From NCBI RefSeq assembly GCF_000341005.1, contig NZ_ANBD01000103.1, forward strand, positions 1-64,000: a stretch of DNA of 64,000 nucleotides. Reading direction: 5' to 3'. The position numbers and the translations under genes are program-made. The notes beneath the pieces were generated by a model that worked only from the letters and a program-made list of their open reading frames with translations, searched no databases and was not told where the DNA came from. This stretch comes from Nocardiopsis alkaliphila YIM 80379. GTDB lineage: Bacteria; Actinomycetota; Actinomycetes; Streptosporangiales; Streptosporangiaceae. This document shows, piece after piece, positions 44,341-52,039 of the stretch (positions within the stretch are counted from its first letter, which is position 1; every line of letters begins with the position of its first letter).

Positions 44341-46383
44341 TTGGTTCGTTCTTGGTATGAACTACCGGAGTACGTCCGTCTGCGGCGCGTCAACGGACTG
44401 CGTCTGTCCCCGGACGGCACCCGCCTGGTCGCCCCCGTGAGCGATCTGTCCCCCGACGCCAAGTCCTTCCGCAACGCCCTGTGGGAGATCGACGTCGTCC
44501 CCGAAGCCGAGGGCGGGCGAGCTCCGCGGCGGTTGACCCGTGGGACCAAGGGCGAGGCAGGGGCCGAGTTCCTCCCGGACGGATCGCTGTTGTTCACCAC
44601 GGCACGTCCCGACCCCGAGGCCGAGTCCGAGGACAAGCCCAAGGGCGCCCTGTGGTTGCTGCCGGCCGACGGCGGCGAGGCCAGGCAGGTCGCCTCCACC
44701 CATGGTGGCGTCGGTGCCTTCACGGTCGCCCGTGATTCCGGGCTGGTGGCCTTCACCGGTCGCGTCCTACCCCGCTCCGAGGACCAAGAGGCCGACGCCC
44801 GGGCTCGCAAGGCCCGCGAGGAGGCCGGGGTCACCGCCATCCTGCACGAGACCCTGCCGGTGCGATCCTGGGACAGTGACGTCGGCCCCGACCACCCCCG
44901 CCTGTTCACCGCCACCCCACCAAAGGACGGCGATTCCCGCCTGGGTGAGCCCAAGGACCTCACCCCCGACGCCGGGATGGCCCTCCTGGGCGCCTCACCC
45001 GCGCTCACCCCCGACGGTTCCACCTTGCTCACCTCCTGGTCGGTGCCCACCACCGGGGGAGCCACCCGTGAGGAGGTGGTCGCGATCGACACCGCGACGG
45101 GGCGACGCCGCACCATCGCCGGCGGTTCCGAGGCCGAGTTCGAGTTCGGTGCTCCGCTGGTCTCCCCGGACGGGGCCCGGGTCCTGCTGTTCGCCGACTT
45201 CGAGGGCCGATACGACGGGGAGCCGCGCAACTCCACCCTGTGGCTCACCGACCTGGACGGTGGACAGGGGCGCGACCTACTGGCCGGACACGAACTCTGG
45301 CCGCGCGACTACGCCTGGTCGGACGACTCCACCACGGTCTTCTTCGTCGCCGATCAGAACGGTCGCCGTCCGGTCTTCCGCGTGGAGGTGGCCACCGGCG
45401 AGCTCACCCGGATCACCGGCGACCACGGCGCCTACAGCGCACTGAACCCCTCCCCGGACGGCCGCCACGTCTTCGCCCTGCGCGACGCCTGGGACGCCCC
45501 ACCCGCCCCGGTGCGCCTGGACGCCGACGTCACCGACGGTGAACCCACCTACCTGCGAACTCCCGGCTCCGAGCTGTCCATGCCGGGCACGCTCACCGAG
45601 ATCGAGACCACCGCCGACGACGGTACTCGTGTCCGTTCCTGGCTGGTGCTGCCCGAGGAGGCCTCCGCGGACTCGCCCGCCCCGCTCATGCTCTGGGTCC
45701 ACGGCGGTCCGTACATGAGTTTCAACGGGTGGAGTTGGCGGTGGAACCCGTGGCTCCTGGCGGCCCGCGGATACGCCGTCCTGTTGCCGGACCCGGCCCT
45801 GTCCACCGGTTACGGCCAGGACATGCTGCGTCGTGCCTGGGGCGAGTGGGGGCCGCGTACCCACGCCGACGTCATGGCCATCACCGACGCCGCCGAGGCT
45901 CGGGAGGACATCGACGCCGAGCGCACCGCGATGATGGGCGGATCCTTCGGTGGATACATGGCCAACTGGATCGCCGGGCACACCGATCGGTTCAAGGCCA
46001 TCGTCTCCCACGCCTCCCTGTGGCAGCTGGACGCCTTCAACGGGGCCACCGACTATCCGCCGGTCTGGGAGAGCGAGTTCGGCGCTCCCTTGGCTCGGCC
46101 GGAACGCTACGAGCTCAACTCCCCGCACCTGCACGCGGACAAGATCCGTACGCCCATGCTCGTCATCCACGGCGACAAGGACTACCGGGTGCCGATCGGT
46201 GAGGGACTGAAGCTGTGGCGCGACCTCCTCCTACACGAGGTCGACGCCAAATTCCTCTACTTCCCCGATGAGAACCACTGGATCCTCACCCCGGGTAACG
46301 CCCAGATCTGGTACGAGACGATCTTCGCCTTCCTGGACCACCACGTCCATGGCAAGGAGTGGGTCAAGCCCGAGCTCCTGTAG
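44341..46383 (+). CDS. S9-family prolyl oligopeptidase / acylaminoacyl peptidase
   Basis: 680 aa. Residues 1-410 are a beta-propeller (LRLSPDGTRLVAPVSDLS, EFLPDGSLLFTTA, PALTPDGSTLLTS, APLVSPDGARVLLFADF repeats of the WD40-like PD40 type). The catalytic alpha/beta domain follows, with MMGGSFGGYMANW (nucleophile Ser535), the Asp in VIHGDKDYRVP and His in FPDENHWI. It lacks a signal peptide and so is a cytoplasmic peptidase of short or N-acylated peptides. TTG 44341 has GGAG about 10 nt upstream. Stand-alone gene between terminators. Confidence 0.9.
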   Translation: MVRSWYELPEYVRLRRVNGLRLSPDGTRLVAPVSDLSPDAKSFRNALWEIDVVPEAEGGRAPRRLTRGTKGEAGAEFLPDGSLLFTTARPDPEAESEDKPKGALWLLPADGGEARQVASTHGGVGAFTVARDSGLVAFTGRVLPRSEDQEADARARKAREEAGVTAILHETLPVRSWDSDVGPDHPRLFTATPPKDGDSRLGEPKDLTPDAGMALLGASPALTPDGSTLLTSWSVPTTGGATREEVVAIDTATGRRRTIAGGSEAEFEFGAPLVSPDGARVLLFADFEGRYDGEPRNSTLWLTDLDGGQGRDLLAGHELWPRDYAWSDDSTTVFFVADQNGRRPVFRVEVATGELTRITGDHGAYSALNPSPDGRHVFALRDAWDAPPAPVRLDADVTDGEPTYLRTPGSELSMPGTLTEIETTADDGTRVRSWLVLPEEASADSPAPLMLWVHGGPYMSFNGWSWRWNPWLLAARGYAVLLPDPALSTGYGQDMLRRAWGEWGPRTHADVMAITDAAEAREDIDAERTAMMGGSFGGYMANWIAGHTDRFKAIVSHASLWQLDAFNGATDYPPVWESEFGAPLARPERYELNSPHLHADKIRTPMLVIHGDKDYRVPIGEGLKLWRDLLLHEVDAKFLYFPDENHWILTPGNAQIWYETIFAFLDHHVHGKEWVKPELL

Positions 46384-46402
46384 ACACGGACACCGGGATG
46401 AG

Positions 46403-46433
46403 CGGCGGGCCCGGCTTCGGTCGGCACCCGCCG
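46403..46433 (+). terminator. possible terminator of the S9 peptidase gene
   Basis: 7-bp stem CGGCGGG / CCCGCCG with a 17-nt loop, 20 nt after the stop. Modest strength. Confidence 0.45.
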
Positions 46434-46494
46434 TGTTCCCCGTCCTCGATGGCGATGACGCCTCTGCCGTACTCGGCTTCGCGGCGTAGGCTGC

Positions 46495-46516
46495 CGGGAG
46501 TGCCCGGGCACTCCCG
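46495..46516. promoter_or_regulatory. 22-bp perfect palindrome between promoter and inositol phosphatase gene
   Basis: CGGGAGTGCCC followed directly by its reverse complement GGGCACTCCCG. A TAGGCT -10-like hexamer lies at 46487-46492 immediately before it, so the palindrome would cover the start of transcription and the early leader. The start codon is 31 bp further on. It could be an operator or an RNA hairpin. Confidence 0.55.
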
Positions 46517-46546
46517 CCCGGGTCTTCGCGAGCGGAGAGGACAGCA

Positions 46547-47359
46547 GTGAGCACCATCCAGCCCCCACATGACCGGGGGAAGCTGCGGGACCTCGCGGTC
46601 GCCGTGGCCGCGGAGGCCGGAGAGCTCGCGGCCAGGGGACAAGCGGGCATCACCGTCCTGGACACCAAGTCCAGTCCCACCGATGTCGTCACCGAGATGG
46701 ACCGGGCCACCGAGGAGCTCATTCGGGACCGATTGCTCGCCGCCCGCCCCGACGACGCGCTTTTGGGAGAGGAAGGTGGTGGGATCGAGGGGACCAGCGG
46801 GGTGCGTTGGGTGGTCGACCCCATCGATGGCACCGTCAACTACCTGTACGGCGGTCCCGACTGGGGGGTTGCGGTCGCCGCCGAGGTCGACGGGGTGATC
46901 GTGGCCTCCGCGGTCGCCGTCCCCGTGCGAGGACAGATGTTCGACGCGGTTCTGGGAGGCGGTGCTCGTCTGGGAGGGCGTCCCCTGAACGCCCCGGAGG
47001 CCGTCCCGCTGGAACAGGCGTTGGTCGCCACCGGCTTCGGTTACTCGGCCGACCGTCGGATTCGGCAGGCCAAGGTGTTGACCGAGGTGATCGGGCGTGT
47101 GCGCGACATTCGCCGAGTCGGTTCGGCCGCGGTCGACATCACCGGCCTGGCCCTGGGACGCACCAACGCCTACTACGAGCGAGGGCTCCACTTGTGGGAT
47201 TGGGCGGGCCCGGGGCTGATCGCCACCGAGGCGGGTGTGCGTGTGGGCGGCCTGCGGGGCGGCCCTCCCACCAATGACCTGGTGATCGCCGCCCGGCCGG
47301 GCCTGTACGAGGAGCTCGATGCCCTCTTGGCGCCATTGGGCGCCGACACCGACGGTTGA
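46547..47359 (+). CDS. inositol monophosphatase family protein
   Basis: 270 aa. Metal-binding motifs of the family are complete: DVVTEMDRATEE, LLGEEGGG (Glu), WVVDPIDGTVNYLYG (DxxDGT) and the C-terminal LWDWAGPGLIATEAG (WD motif). Hydrolyses inositol-1-phosphate or related phosphates with Mg2+; in actinobacteria this feeds mycothiol and phosphatidylinositol, and histidinol phosphate is an alternative substrate in some homologues. GTG 46547 follows GAGAGG. Preceded by the 22-bp palindrome. Confidence 0.9.
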   Translation: MSTIQPPHDRGKLRDLAVAVAAEAGELAARGQAGITVLDTKSSPTDVVTEMDRATEELIRDRLLAARPDDALLGEEGGGIEGTSGVRWVVDPIDGTVNYLYGGPDWGVAVAAEVDGVIVASAVAVPVRGQMFDAVLGGGARLGGRPLNAPEAVPLEQALVATGFGYSADRRIRQAKVLTEVIGRVRDIRRVGSAAVDITGLALGRTNAYYERGLHLWDWAGPGLIATEAGVRVGGLRGGPPTNDLVIAARPGLYEELDALLAPLGADTDG

Positions 47360-47369
47360 GGGGACACGA

Positions 47370-47400
47370 ACGGTCCCGGGCGATGTCCGCTCGGGACCGG
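47370..47400. terminator. terminator after the inositol phosphatase gene
   Basis: 8-bp stem CGGTCCCG / CGGGACCG, 13-nt loop. Convergent with the small gene ending at 47462, so probably bidirectional. Confidence 0.65.
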
Positions 47401-47461
47401 TGCTTCTCGGAGGGCGGGGTCGGTGGTGTGGACTCACCGCCCCGCTGGAGGGATCCAGGAC

Positions 47462-47626
47462 CTAGACGTGGGTCTCGATGCCGTTGCGCGCGGCGATGCG
47501 GTACAGGTCCTCGAGCTCCGACGTATGGGTGTCGACGAGGAAGTCGTCTTCGGCGGCCTGCGCCGACTGGAGCGACCGGTAGGTCTCGTTGATACGGACC
47601 TTGATCTCCGCCTTGAACTCGCCCAT
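47462..47626 (-). CDS. 54-aa conserved actinobacterial protein
   Basis: Short helical protein beginning MGEFKAEIKVRINETYRSLQ, with AAEDDFLVDTHTSELEDLYRIAARNGI. ATG 47626 has GAAGAGG upstream; longer in-frame starts lack support. I recognise close relatives across Streptomyces-type genomes but no assigned function. Its promoter should lie in the following 300 bp. Confidence 0.7.
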   Translation of the reverse strand: MGEFKAEIKVRINETYRSLQSAQAAEDDFLVDTHTSELEDLYRIAARNGIETHV

Positions 47627-48035
47627 TGCACCTCTTCCAGGGGTAGACACCGGGGCACGATGGTGCGCCGGTGTACGTCGGTCTGCGCACGCCTTGCGCG
47701 TGGCATGGATGGAAGTCGTCACGACCCTGTGACATGCGTTGCTCGTCGCGGTCCGGGGTGGGCCCGGTGTCCACGCGTGCGCTTCCTATCCCTACCGCAC
47801 TGTGACTTGCACCAAACCCCCGCCCCCTGTGCGTGATGTTTCCGTTATGTAAGGAATGTTTTCGTGAAGTGGAAAAGGGCTCGTCGGTGGGGGTGGGCTG
47901 ATGGAGGCCGGGATGCCCCGAAGTGGTCGACGCGTAAGGTGAAGCCATGGTAAAGAGTGTCTCAAGACACATTTTTCGTGAGCCCGGGGTGCTTACTTGT
48001 TTCTTATTCTTGATGTGTCAGATTTGAGATGTGCG
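47627..48035. other. 409-bp intergenic region before the two-component leader
   Basis: No gene supported. The second half is unusually AT-rich. GTGTCTCAAGACAC (47957-47970) is a perfect dyad followed by ATTTTTCG, a small terminator-like or operator element. TTGTTT (47997-48002) and TATTCT (48005-48010) mark the likely promoter zone for the downstream leader. Confidence 0.5.
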
Positions 48036-48285
48036 GGGTTGAGTCGTCGCCGACGGTTGGGGGATTCGTCGGCGGCGACCACCTCGCGCACAAGGGGTCG
48101 TGAGACCCCCGGTTCAGCGCCCGTCCCGGACGGGGGCGAGGACGGTGCGAATGCCTCAACCGCATCCGCGACGGGTTTACCGTGTCCTTACCCCGGTTTG
48201 TGAGAGAACGGTTGCCGCGGCCGGGGCCAAGAACGCCGCTGCCGGTGTGTTGGGGGATGCGCCGGCAGCGGCCCCCTTTTTTGTT
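48036..48285 (+). ncRNA. structured leader RNA ending in an intrinsic terminator (riboswitch/attenuator candidate)
   Basis: Four consecutive hairpins can be drawn. (1) 48043-48055 pairs with 48067-48079, 13 bp with one G-U. (2) GGGGTC-GTGA-GACCCC at 48094-48109 has a GNRA loop. (3) CGCCCGTCC pairs with GGACGGGGGCG around 48118-48140. (4) GCCGCTGCCGG (48235-48245) pairs with CCGGCAGCGGC (48262-48272), followed by CCCC and TTTTTT (48277-48282). Hairpin 4 is a textbook terminator only 33 nt before the response regulator start. GGGGCC (48223-48228) could pair with GGCCCC (48271-48276) as an antiterminator. It does not match any riboswitch consensus I know. An independent small RNA with read-through is the alternative. 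Confidence 0.5.
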
Positions 48286-48315
48286 CCCAGGTATCGAACT
48301 CCGCAAAGGACAACG

Positions 48316-48969
48316 TTGCGCGTACTCGTGGTCGAAGACGAACGGGTTCTGGCCGACACGGTGGCGGTCGGGCTCCGACGGGAATCCATGGCCGTGGACG
48401 TGGTCTACGACGGTGACTCCGCCTTGGAGCACGCCGTGGTCAACGAGTACGACGTGATCATCCTCGACCGAGACCTGCCCGGAACCCACGGCGACGACGT
48501 CGCCCGCACCCTGGTCAACGAGAGCTACACCGGTCGCATCCTGATGCTCACCGCCTCCGATGGCCTCCAGGACAAGGTCGATGGGCTCACCCTGGGCGCC
48601 GATGACTACCTGGCCAAGCCCTTCGCCTTCCCCGAACTGATCGCCCGCGTGCACGCCCTGGGGCGCCGCTCGGCGCCACCGCTCCCTCCCGTTCTCGAAC
48701 GCCAGGGCCTCACCCTGGATCCGGCCAACCACCGGGTGTACCGGGACGGCCGTGAGGTCTCCCTCACGCCCAAGGAGTTCGCGGTCCTCCAGGTTCTCAT
48801 GCGCGCGCAGGGCACGGTGGTCAGCGCCGAAGGACTGCTGGAGAAGGCCTGGGACGAGAACGCCGACCCCTTCACCAACGTCGTTCGGGTCACTGTCATG
48901 ACCCTGCGCAAGAAGCTCGGTAGTCCTCAGGTCATCCAGACGGTCCCCGGTGCGGGATACCGACTGTGA
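48316..48969 (+). CDS. OmpR/PhoB-family response regulator
   Basis: 217 aa. Receiver domain (1-115): acidic pocket VVEDE, phospho-acceptor Asp in VIILDRDLPG (about residue 51), Thr in LMLTASD and Lys in DYLAKPFAF. C-terminal winged helix (about 130-217): LTLDPANHRVYRDGREVSLTPKEFAVLQVLM ... NVVRVTVMTLRKKLG. TTG 48316 is chosen because AAAGGA lies six nt before it and because an extended start would put the terminator hairpin inside the coding region. Overlaps the kinase start (GTGA). Expression is probably controlled by the upstream leader. Confidence 0.9.
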   Translation: MRVLVVEDERVLADTVAVGLRRESMAVDVVYDGDSALEHAVVNEYDVIILDRDLPGTHGDDVARTLVNESYTGRILMLTASDGLQDKVDGLTLGADDYLAKPFAFPELIARVHALGRRSAPPLPPVLERQGLTLDPANHRVYRDGREVSLTPKEFAVLQVLMRAQGTVVSAEGLLEKAWDENADPFTNVVRVTVMTLRKKLGSPQVIQTVPGAGYRL

Positions 48970-50225
48970 GACCGGGTGAGCGTCCCGAACCGGGGCAGGT
49001 GGAAGCCACCCGGCCCGGTGACACCGGGACTTGGCGGAGCCTGAACTCGGTGGCCCCCGGAGGGGAGAGCATCGAGCGCTCCGCCGCCCACGCCAGGGTC
49101 CGTCGCTTCACCGACAACCTCAGCCTGCGCGCCCGCCTCACCCTCATCTACGGGATGCTGTTCTTCGCGGCGGGCTCCCTGCTGGTCCTGGTCAACTACC
49201 TGGTCGTCGCGCTGCTGCTCAACGCACTCCTGGCAGAGGAGAGCCTGGCCGAGCTCATCGAGCACAGTCACCACATCGAACAGGTCCTCACCCACGTCAC
49301 CCGCTACTCTCTGCTGGCCCTGTTCCTGGTGGGTCTGCTCGCGGTCGCACTGGGGTACGCGGTCGCCGGGCGGGCGCTGTCACCGTTGCAAAAGATCACC
49401 CGCATCACTCGGCGACTGTCCGAACGTTCCCTGCACGAACGCATCGCCCTGTCCGGTCCCGACGACGAGATCCGTGAACTCGCCGACACCTTCGACGGCA
49501 TGTTGGAGCGACTGGACCGGGCCTTCGATGGTCAACGTCGTTTCGTGGCCAACGCCTCCCACGAGCTGCGCACCCCCTTGGCCATCAACCGGACCCTGCT
49601 GGAGGTGGCCTTGAGCGCACCGGACGTGTCCGCCGACCTCAAGACCGTAGGGCAGACCCTCCTGGAGACGAACGCCCGTCACGAACGTCTCATCGACGGG
49701 CTGTTGTTCCTGGCCAAGAGCGACCGTGAACTCGAGGTCAAGGCCAGGGTCGACCTGGGCGAGGTCGCCGGAACCGTGCTCAGTCAGCTTTCCGGCGACA
49801 TCGACGAGTCCGGTTTGTCGCTGCGCCAAGACCTGCGCCAGGCTCAGGTCATCGGGGATCCGGTGCTGTTGGAACGGTTGGTCGCCAACCTGGTCGAGAA
49901 CGCCCTCAAGTACAACGTGACCGACGGAGAACTCACCGTTCGCAGCGGTATGTACGAGGGAATGCCCGCGGTGCAGGTGGAGAACTCCGGCAAGGTCATT
50001 CCCGCCTACGAGATCGAAGGGCTCTTCGAACCGTTCCGGCGTGGCTCCGAGGACCGCGTGGGCTCGGGACGCAGCGCCGGCCTGGGGCTGTCCATCGTGC
50101 GTTCGGTGGTTCGTGCCCATGAGGGCGTCGTCACCGCCTGGCCCCGTGCGGGCGGCGGTCTGGTCGTCACCGTGTGCCTGCCCGTCCCGCCCCGTCAGGG
50201 TGGGGAGGGCGGCGAACGCCGTTGA
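48966..50225 (+). CDS. sensor histidine kinase
   Basis: 419 aa. About 55 cytoplasmic residues, then TM1 (LIYGMLFFAAGSLLVLVNYLVVALLLNALL, about 60-90), a short outer loop of roughly 25 residues, TM2 (SLLALFLVGLLAVALGYAVAG), HAMP, dimerisation/phospho-acceptor helix with His in NASHELRTP, and an ATPase domain (NLVENALKY, then GLGLSIV). The tiny sensor loop suggests detection within the membrane or by a partner protein. Cognate of the response regulator whose stop overlaps its GTG. Confidence 0.9.
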   Translation: MRPGERPEPGQVEATRPGDTGTWRSLNSVAPGGESIERSAAHARVRRFTDNLSLRARLTLIYGMLFFAAGSLLVLVNYLVVALLLNALLAEESLAELIEHSHHIEQVLTHVTRYSLLALFLVGLLAVALGYAVAGRALSPLQKITRITRRLSERSLHERIALSGPDDEIRELADTFDGMLERLDRAFDGQRRFVANASHELRTPLAINRTLLEVALSAPDVSADLKTVGQTLLETNARHERLIDGLLFLAKSDRELEVKARVDLGEVAGTVLSQLSGDIDESGLSLRQDLRQAQVIGDPVLLERLVANLVENALKYNVTDGELTVRSGMYEGMPAVQVENSGKVIPAYEIEGLFEPFRRGSEDRVGSGRSAGLGLSIVRSVVRAHEGVVTAWPRAGGGLVVTVCLPVPPRQGGEGGERR

Positions 50226-50836
50226 GCGGTGTTCTTTCTGCTCTTCCCCTCGGTTTCGGAGCGCGTTCGGGTGCCTGGGAGTCAGGGACGGGCTCCAAGA
50301 GGGACCGTGGCGCCCACCGTGCGGTCTCTCGTCCCTCGCCGGCTCGTTCGCCCTCGACGGACGGCCCGGCGGCCGGCGGTTCCTTCCCGAGCGATCCCGC
50401 CCACGTCACCTCCCCGGGTTTCGAAGAACGGAGCCTGCCGGAGCTCGAACGCCGGCCCCCGTGGTTCACCGAAGAGGACCCGGGGCGAACACCGAGCTGC
50501 GTTCGGCCCTGCTTCGTGGTATTCATACGTGTCCGAAGACACGCCCACCCCGGGCACGAGCGACTAGTCGGGGTGGGTATGCTTCCCCGGGCGTGGACAC
50601 CGAGGGAATCCCTCCTGACGTGGGCATGTCCTGTGATTCGCCTGAATCGGGGGAGTCGTCCACGCTCGCCCATGATGGGGGGGCACGACGTGTTTTCCGG
50701 TCTAGGGGACACCCGGCGTTGGGTAGTACACGGGGAAACATCCCGTGAGGGGCCACCGAGCTTGGCCGCCTCCGGTCACGTTCTTCGTGAGCACGCCGCT
50801 GACCTGTGGAAGGTGGCCCGGGAGGGGGCACCTTCC
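50226..50836. other. 611-bp region without a confident gene
   Basis: Open frames here are long only because of GC content and lack start signals. It contains the tandem hairpins at 50528-50577 and should contain the promoter for the 50837-51239 genes; a short AT-rich stretch appears at 50690-50750. Confidence 0.45.
50528..50577 (+). terminator. two adjacent hairpins, probable terminator
   Basis: CGTGTC-CGAA-GACACG (50528-50543) is followed without a gap by CCCACCCCG / CGGGGTGGG (50544-50577, 16-nt loop). They lie 300 bp past the kinase gene, so they may end its transcript or belong to a small RNA. Confidence 0.5.
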
Positions 50837-50917
50837 ATGAACACCGGGAAAACTCATCGACCGAACCGGGCACAACGAAGGTCTCTCAAGCGTTACACCC
50901 GCGCGACGAGGCACTAA
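50837..50917 (+). CDS. 26-aa highly basic peptide ORF
   Basis: ATG 50837 is preceded by GGAGGGGGCACC at a good spacing. The peptide begins MNTGKTHRPNRAQRR and has ten Lys/Arg in 26 residues, three His and no acidic residue. It lies 25 bp upstream of the DUF4193 gene in the same direction. Such a basic peptide could bind RNA or ribosomes, or the ORF could be a translational leader for the next gene. Small size makes chance possible. Confidence 0.4.
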   Translation: MNTGKTHRPNRAQRRSLKRYTRATRH

Positions 50918-50942
50918 AACGAGGGGGATGGAGTTAGCAGAG

Positions 50943-51239
50943 ATGGCCACCGACTACGACAGCCCGCGCAAGACCGACGAGGACATCAACGAGGACAGCC
51001 TCCAAGAGCTGCAGGCGCGGCGCGTGGACAAGGGCACCGGGACCATCGACGTCGACCCCGACGAGGTGGCCGAGGGCATGGAGCTGCCCGGTGCGGACCT
51101 GTCCGGTGAGGAGCTCGCGGTGCGCGTGCTTCCACGCCAGGCCGACGAGTTCACCTGCTCGCGTTGCTTCCTGGTGCACCACCGCAGTCAGCTCGCCGAG
51201 CAGCGCGCCGGACAGCTGGTCTGCAAGGAGTGTGCCTGA
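50943..51239 (+). CDS. DUF4193 zinc-ribbon-like protein
   Basis: 98 aa. Acidic N-terminal half (MATDYDSPRKTDEDINEDSLQELQARR) and a C-terminal four-cysteine module (FTCSRCFLVHHRSQLAEQ...LVCKECA) typical of DUF4193, conserved in actinobacteria and likely zinc-binding. ATG 50943 gives the conserved N-terminus. Function is not known to me. Confidence 0.88.
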   Translation: MATDYDSPRKTDEDINEDSLQELQARRVDKGTGTIDVDPDEVAEGMELPGADLSGEELAVRVLPRQADEFTCSRCFLVHHRSQLAEQRAGQLVCKECA

Positions 51240-51470
51240 ATCAGACACCCACGGGTCCTTCGACCCCACGATGGTCGCGACGAGTGAACGGCGTCGGGAA
51301 CGGGACTCGTGCGACCACCGGCCAGTGGGAACACGATCCGGTGCGTTCCTCCTCGAACGCGCCGTGCCCGGTACTCGACCACCCACCGTTTCAAGGGCCT
51401 CGATGGGCCCCCTGGTGACGTCGCCGCCTCCGGGTTCGGGGGGTGGCACACGGCGACGTGGGTGACGGCG

Positions 51471-51527
51471 GGCGGTGGACGGCCGACTCCACACGGGAAC
51501 ACCCGGTGGGGTGAGCCGTCCACCGCC
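51471..51527. terminator. bidirectional terminator between DUF4193 and DUF4235 genes
   Basis: Perfect 13-bp stem GGCGGTGGACGGC / GCCGTCCACCGCC with a 31-nt loop, in the gap of two convergent genes. The rest of 51240-51558 shows nothing else I can support. Confidence 0.55.
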
Positions 51528-51558
51528 ACCCGTCCGTCACCGACGAGCCAGGACCTGG

Positions 51559-51834
51559 TCAGGGCTCCAGGTCGCGTCCGCCGGATCCGATCATCCGCTT
51601 ACGGGTGGCGCGAACGGCCAGTACCCGGGCCACTTCCACGCCCACACCGGCGATCACGGCCCAACTCAGGGCACGTCCCAGGCTCACGTCGGGGGACTCC
51701 AGGTCCGTCGGCGGCTCCTCGCCGGTCGCGCGGGTCCAGGCGAAGGTCAGCGCCTTGCGCGTGACGAACTCCGCCGCGAAGCCGGCCACGAGTCCGAGGA
51801 CGACCGGTGCGACCTCACCGTCCTTCTTAGCCAT
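51559..51834 (-). CDS. DUF4235 small membrane protein
   Basis: 91 aa with two hydrophobic segments (VVLGLVAGFAAEFVTRKAL and ALSWAVIAGVGVEVARVLAV) separated by TRATGEEPPTDLESPDVSLG, the DUF4235 pattern (WTRATGxEPP). Inner-membrane protein of unknown function, divergent from valS. Confidence 0.85.
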   Translation of the reverse strand: MAKKDGEVAPVVLGLVAGFAAEFVTRKALTFAWTRATGEEPPTDLESPDVSLGRALSWAVIAGVGVEVARVLAVRATRKRMIGSGGRDLEP

Positions 51835-52039
51835 GTGAATCGTTCACCGTTCCCTTGTGCGTACGATGGTGCGCGCGAGGGCGCACCGTCTGCCCGGAGA
51901 GTCTTTCACGTCCGCGTCGTCTCGCGCAGCGTTGGCGGGGCGGCGTCGAGAACCGGCGTGGCCCAGGCCATTCCATTCTGTGCGCCCGGAGCCGAGAACC
52001 CGGAGCGATCATCCTTCGAAGAGCACTAACATTGGCCCC

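Noticed and set aside
48036-48285. Leader as a known c-di-AMP (ydaO) or ZTP riboswitch
   Set aside because: GGGGTCGTGA recalls part of the ZTP motif, but the conserved downstream loop of ZTP and the GGGGTGAATC and CAGCTAACCTC blocks of ydaO are absent.
48100-48315. 72-residue N-terminal extension of the response regulator
   Set aside because: It would place the terminator hairpin and T-run inside the gene, and response regulators start at the LRVLVVEDE strand; the TTG at 48316 has its own ribosome site.
50174-50917. 247-codon open frame after the histidine kinase
   Set aside because: Begins inside the kinase gene, low-complexity Arg/Pro/Ser product, no start signal; only its last 26 codons have a plausible start.
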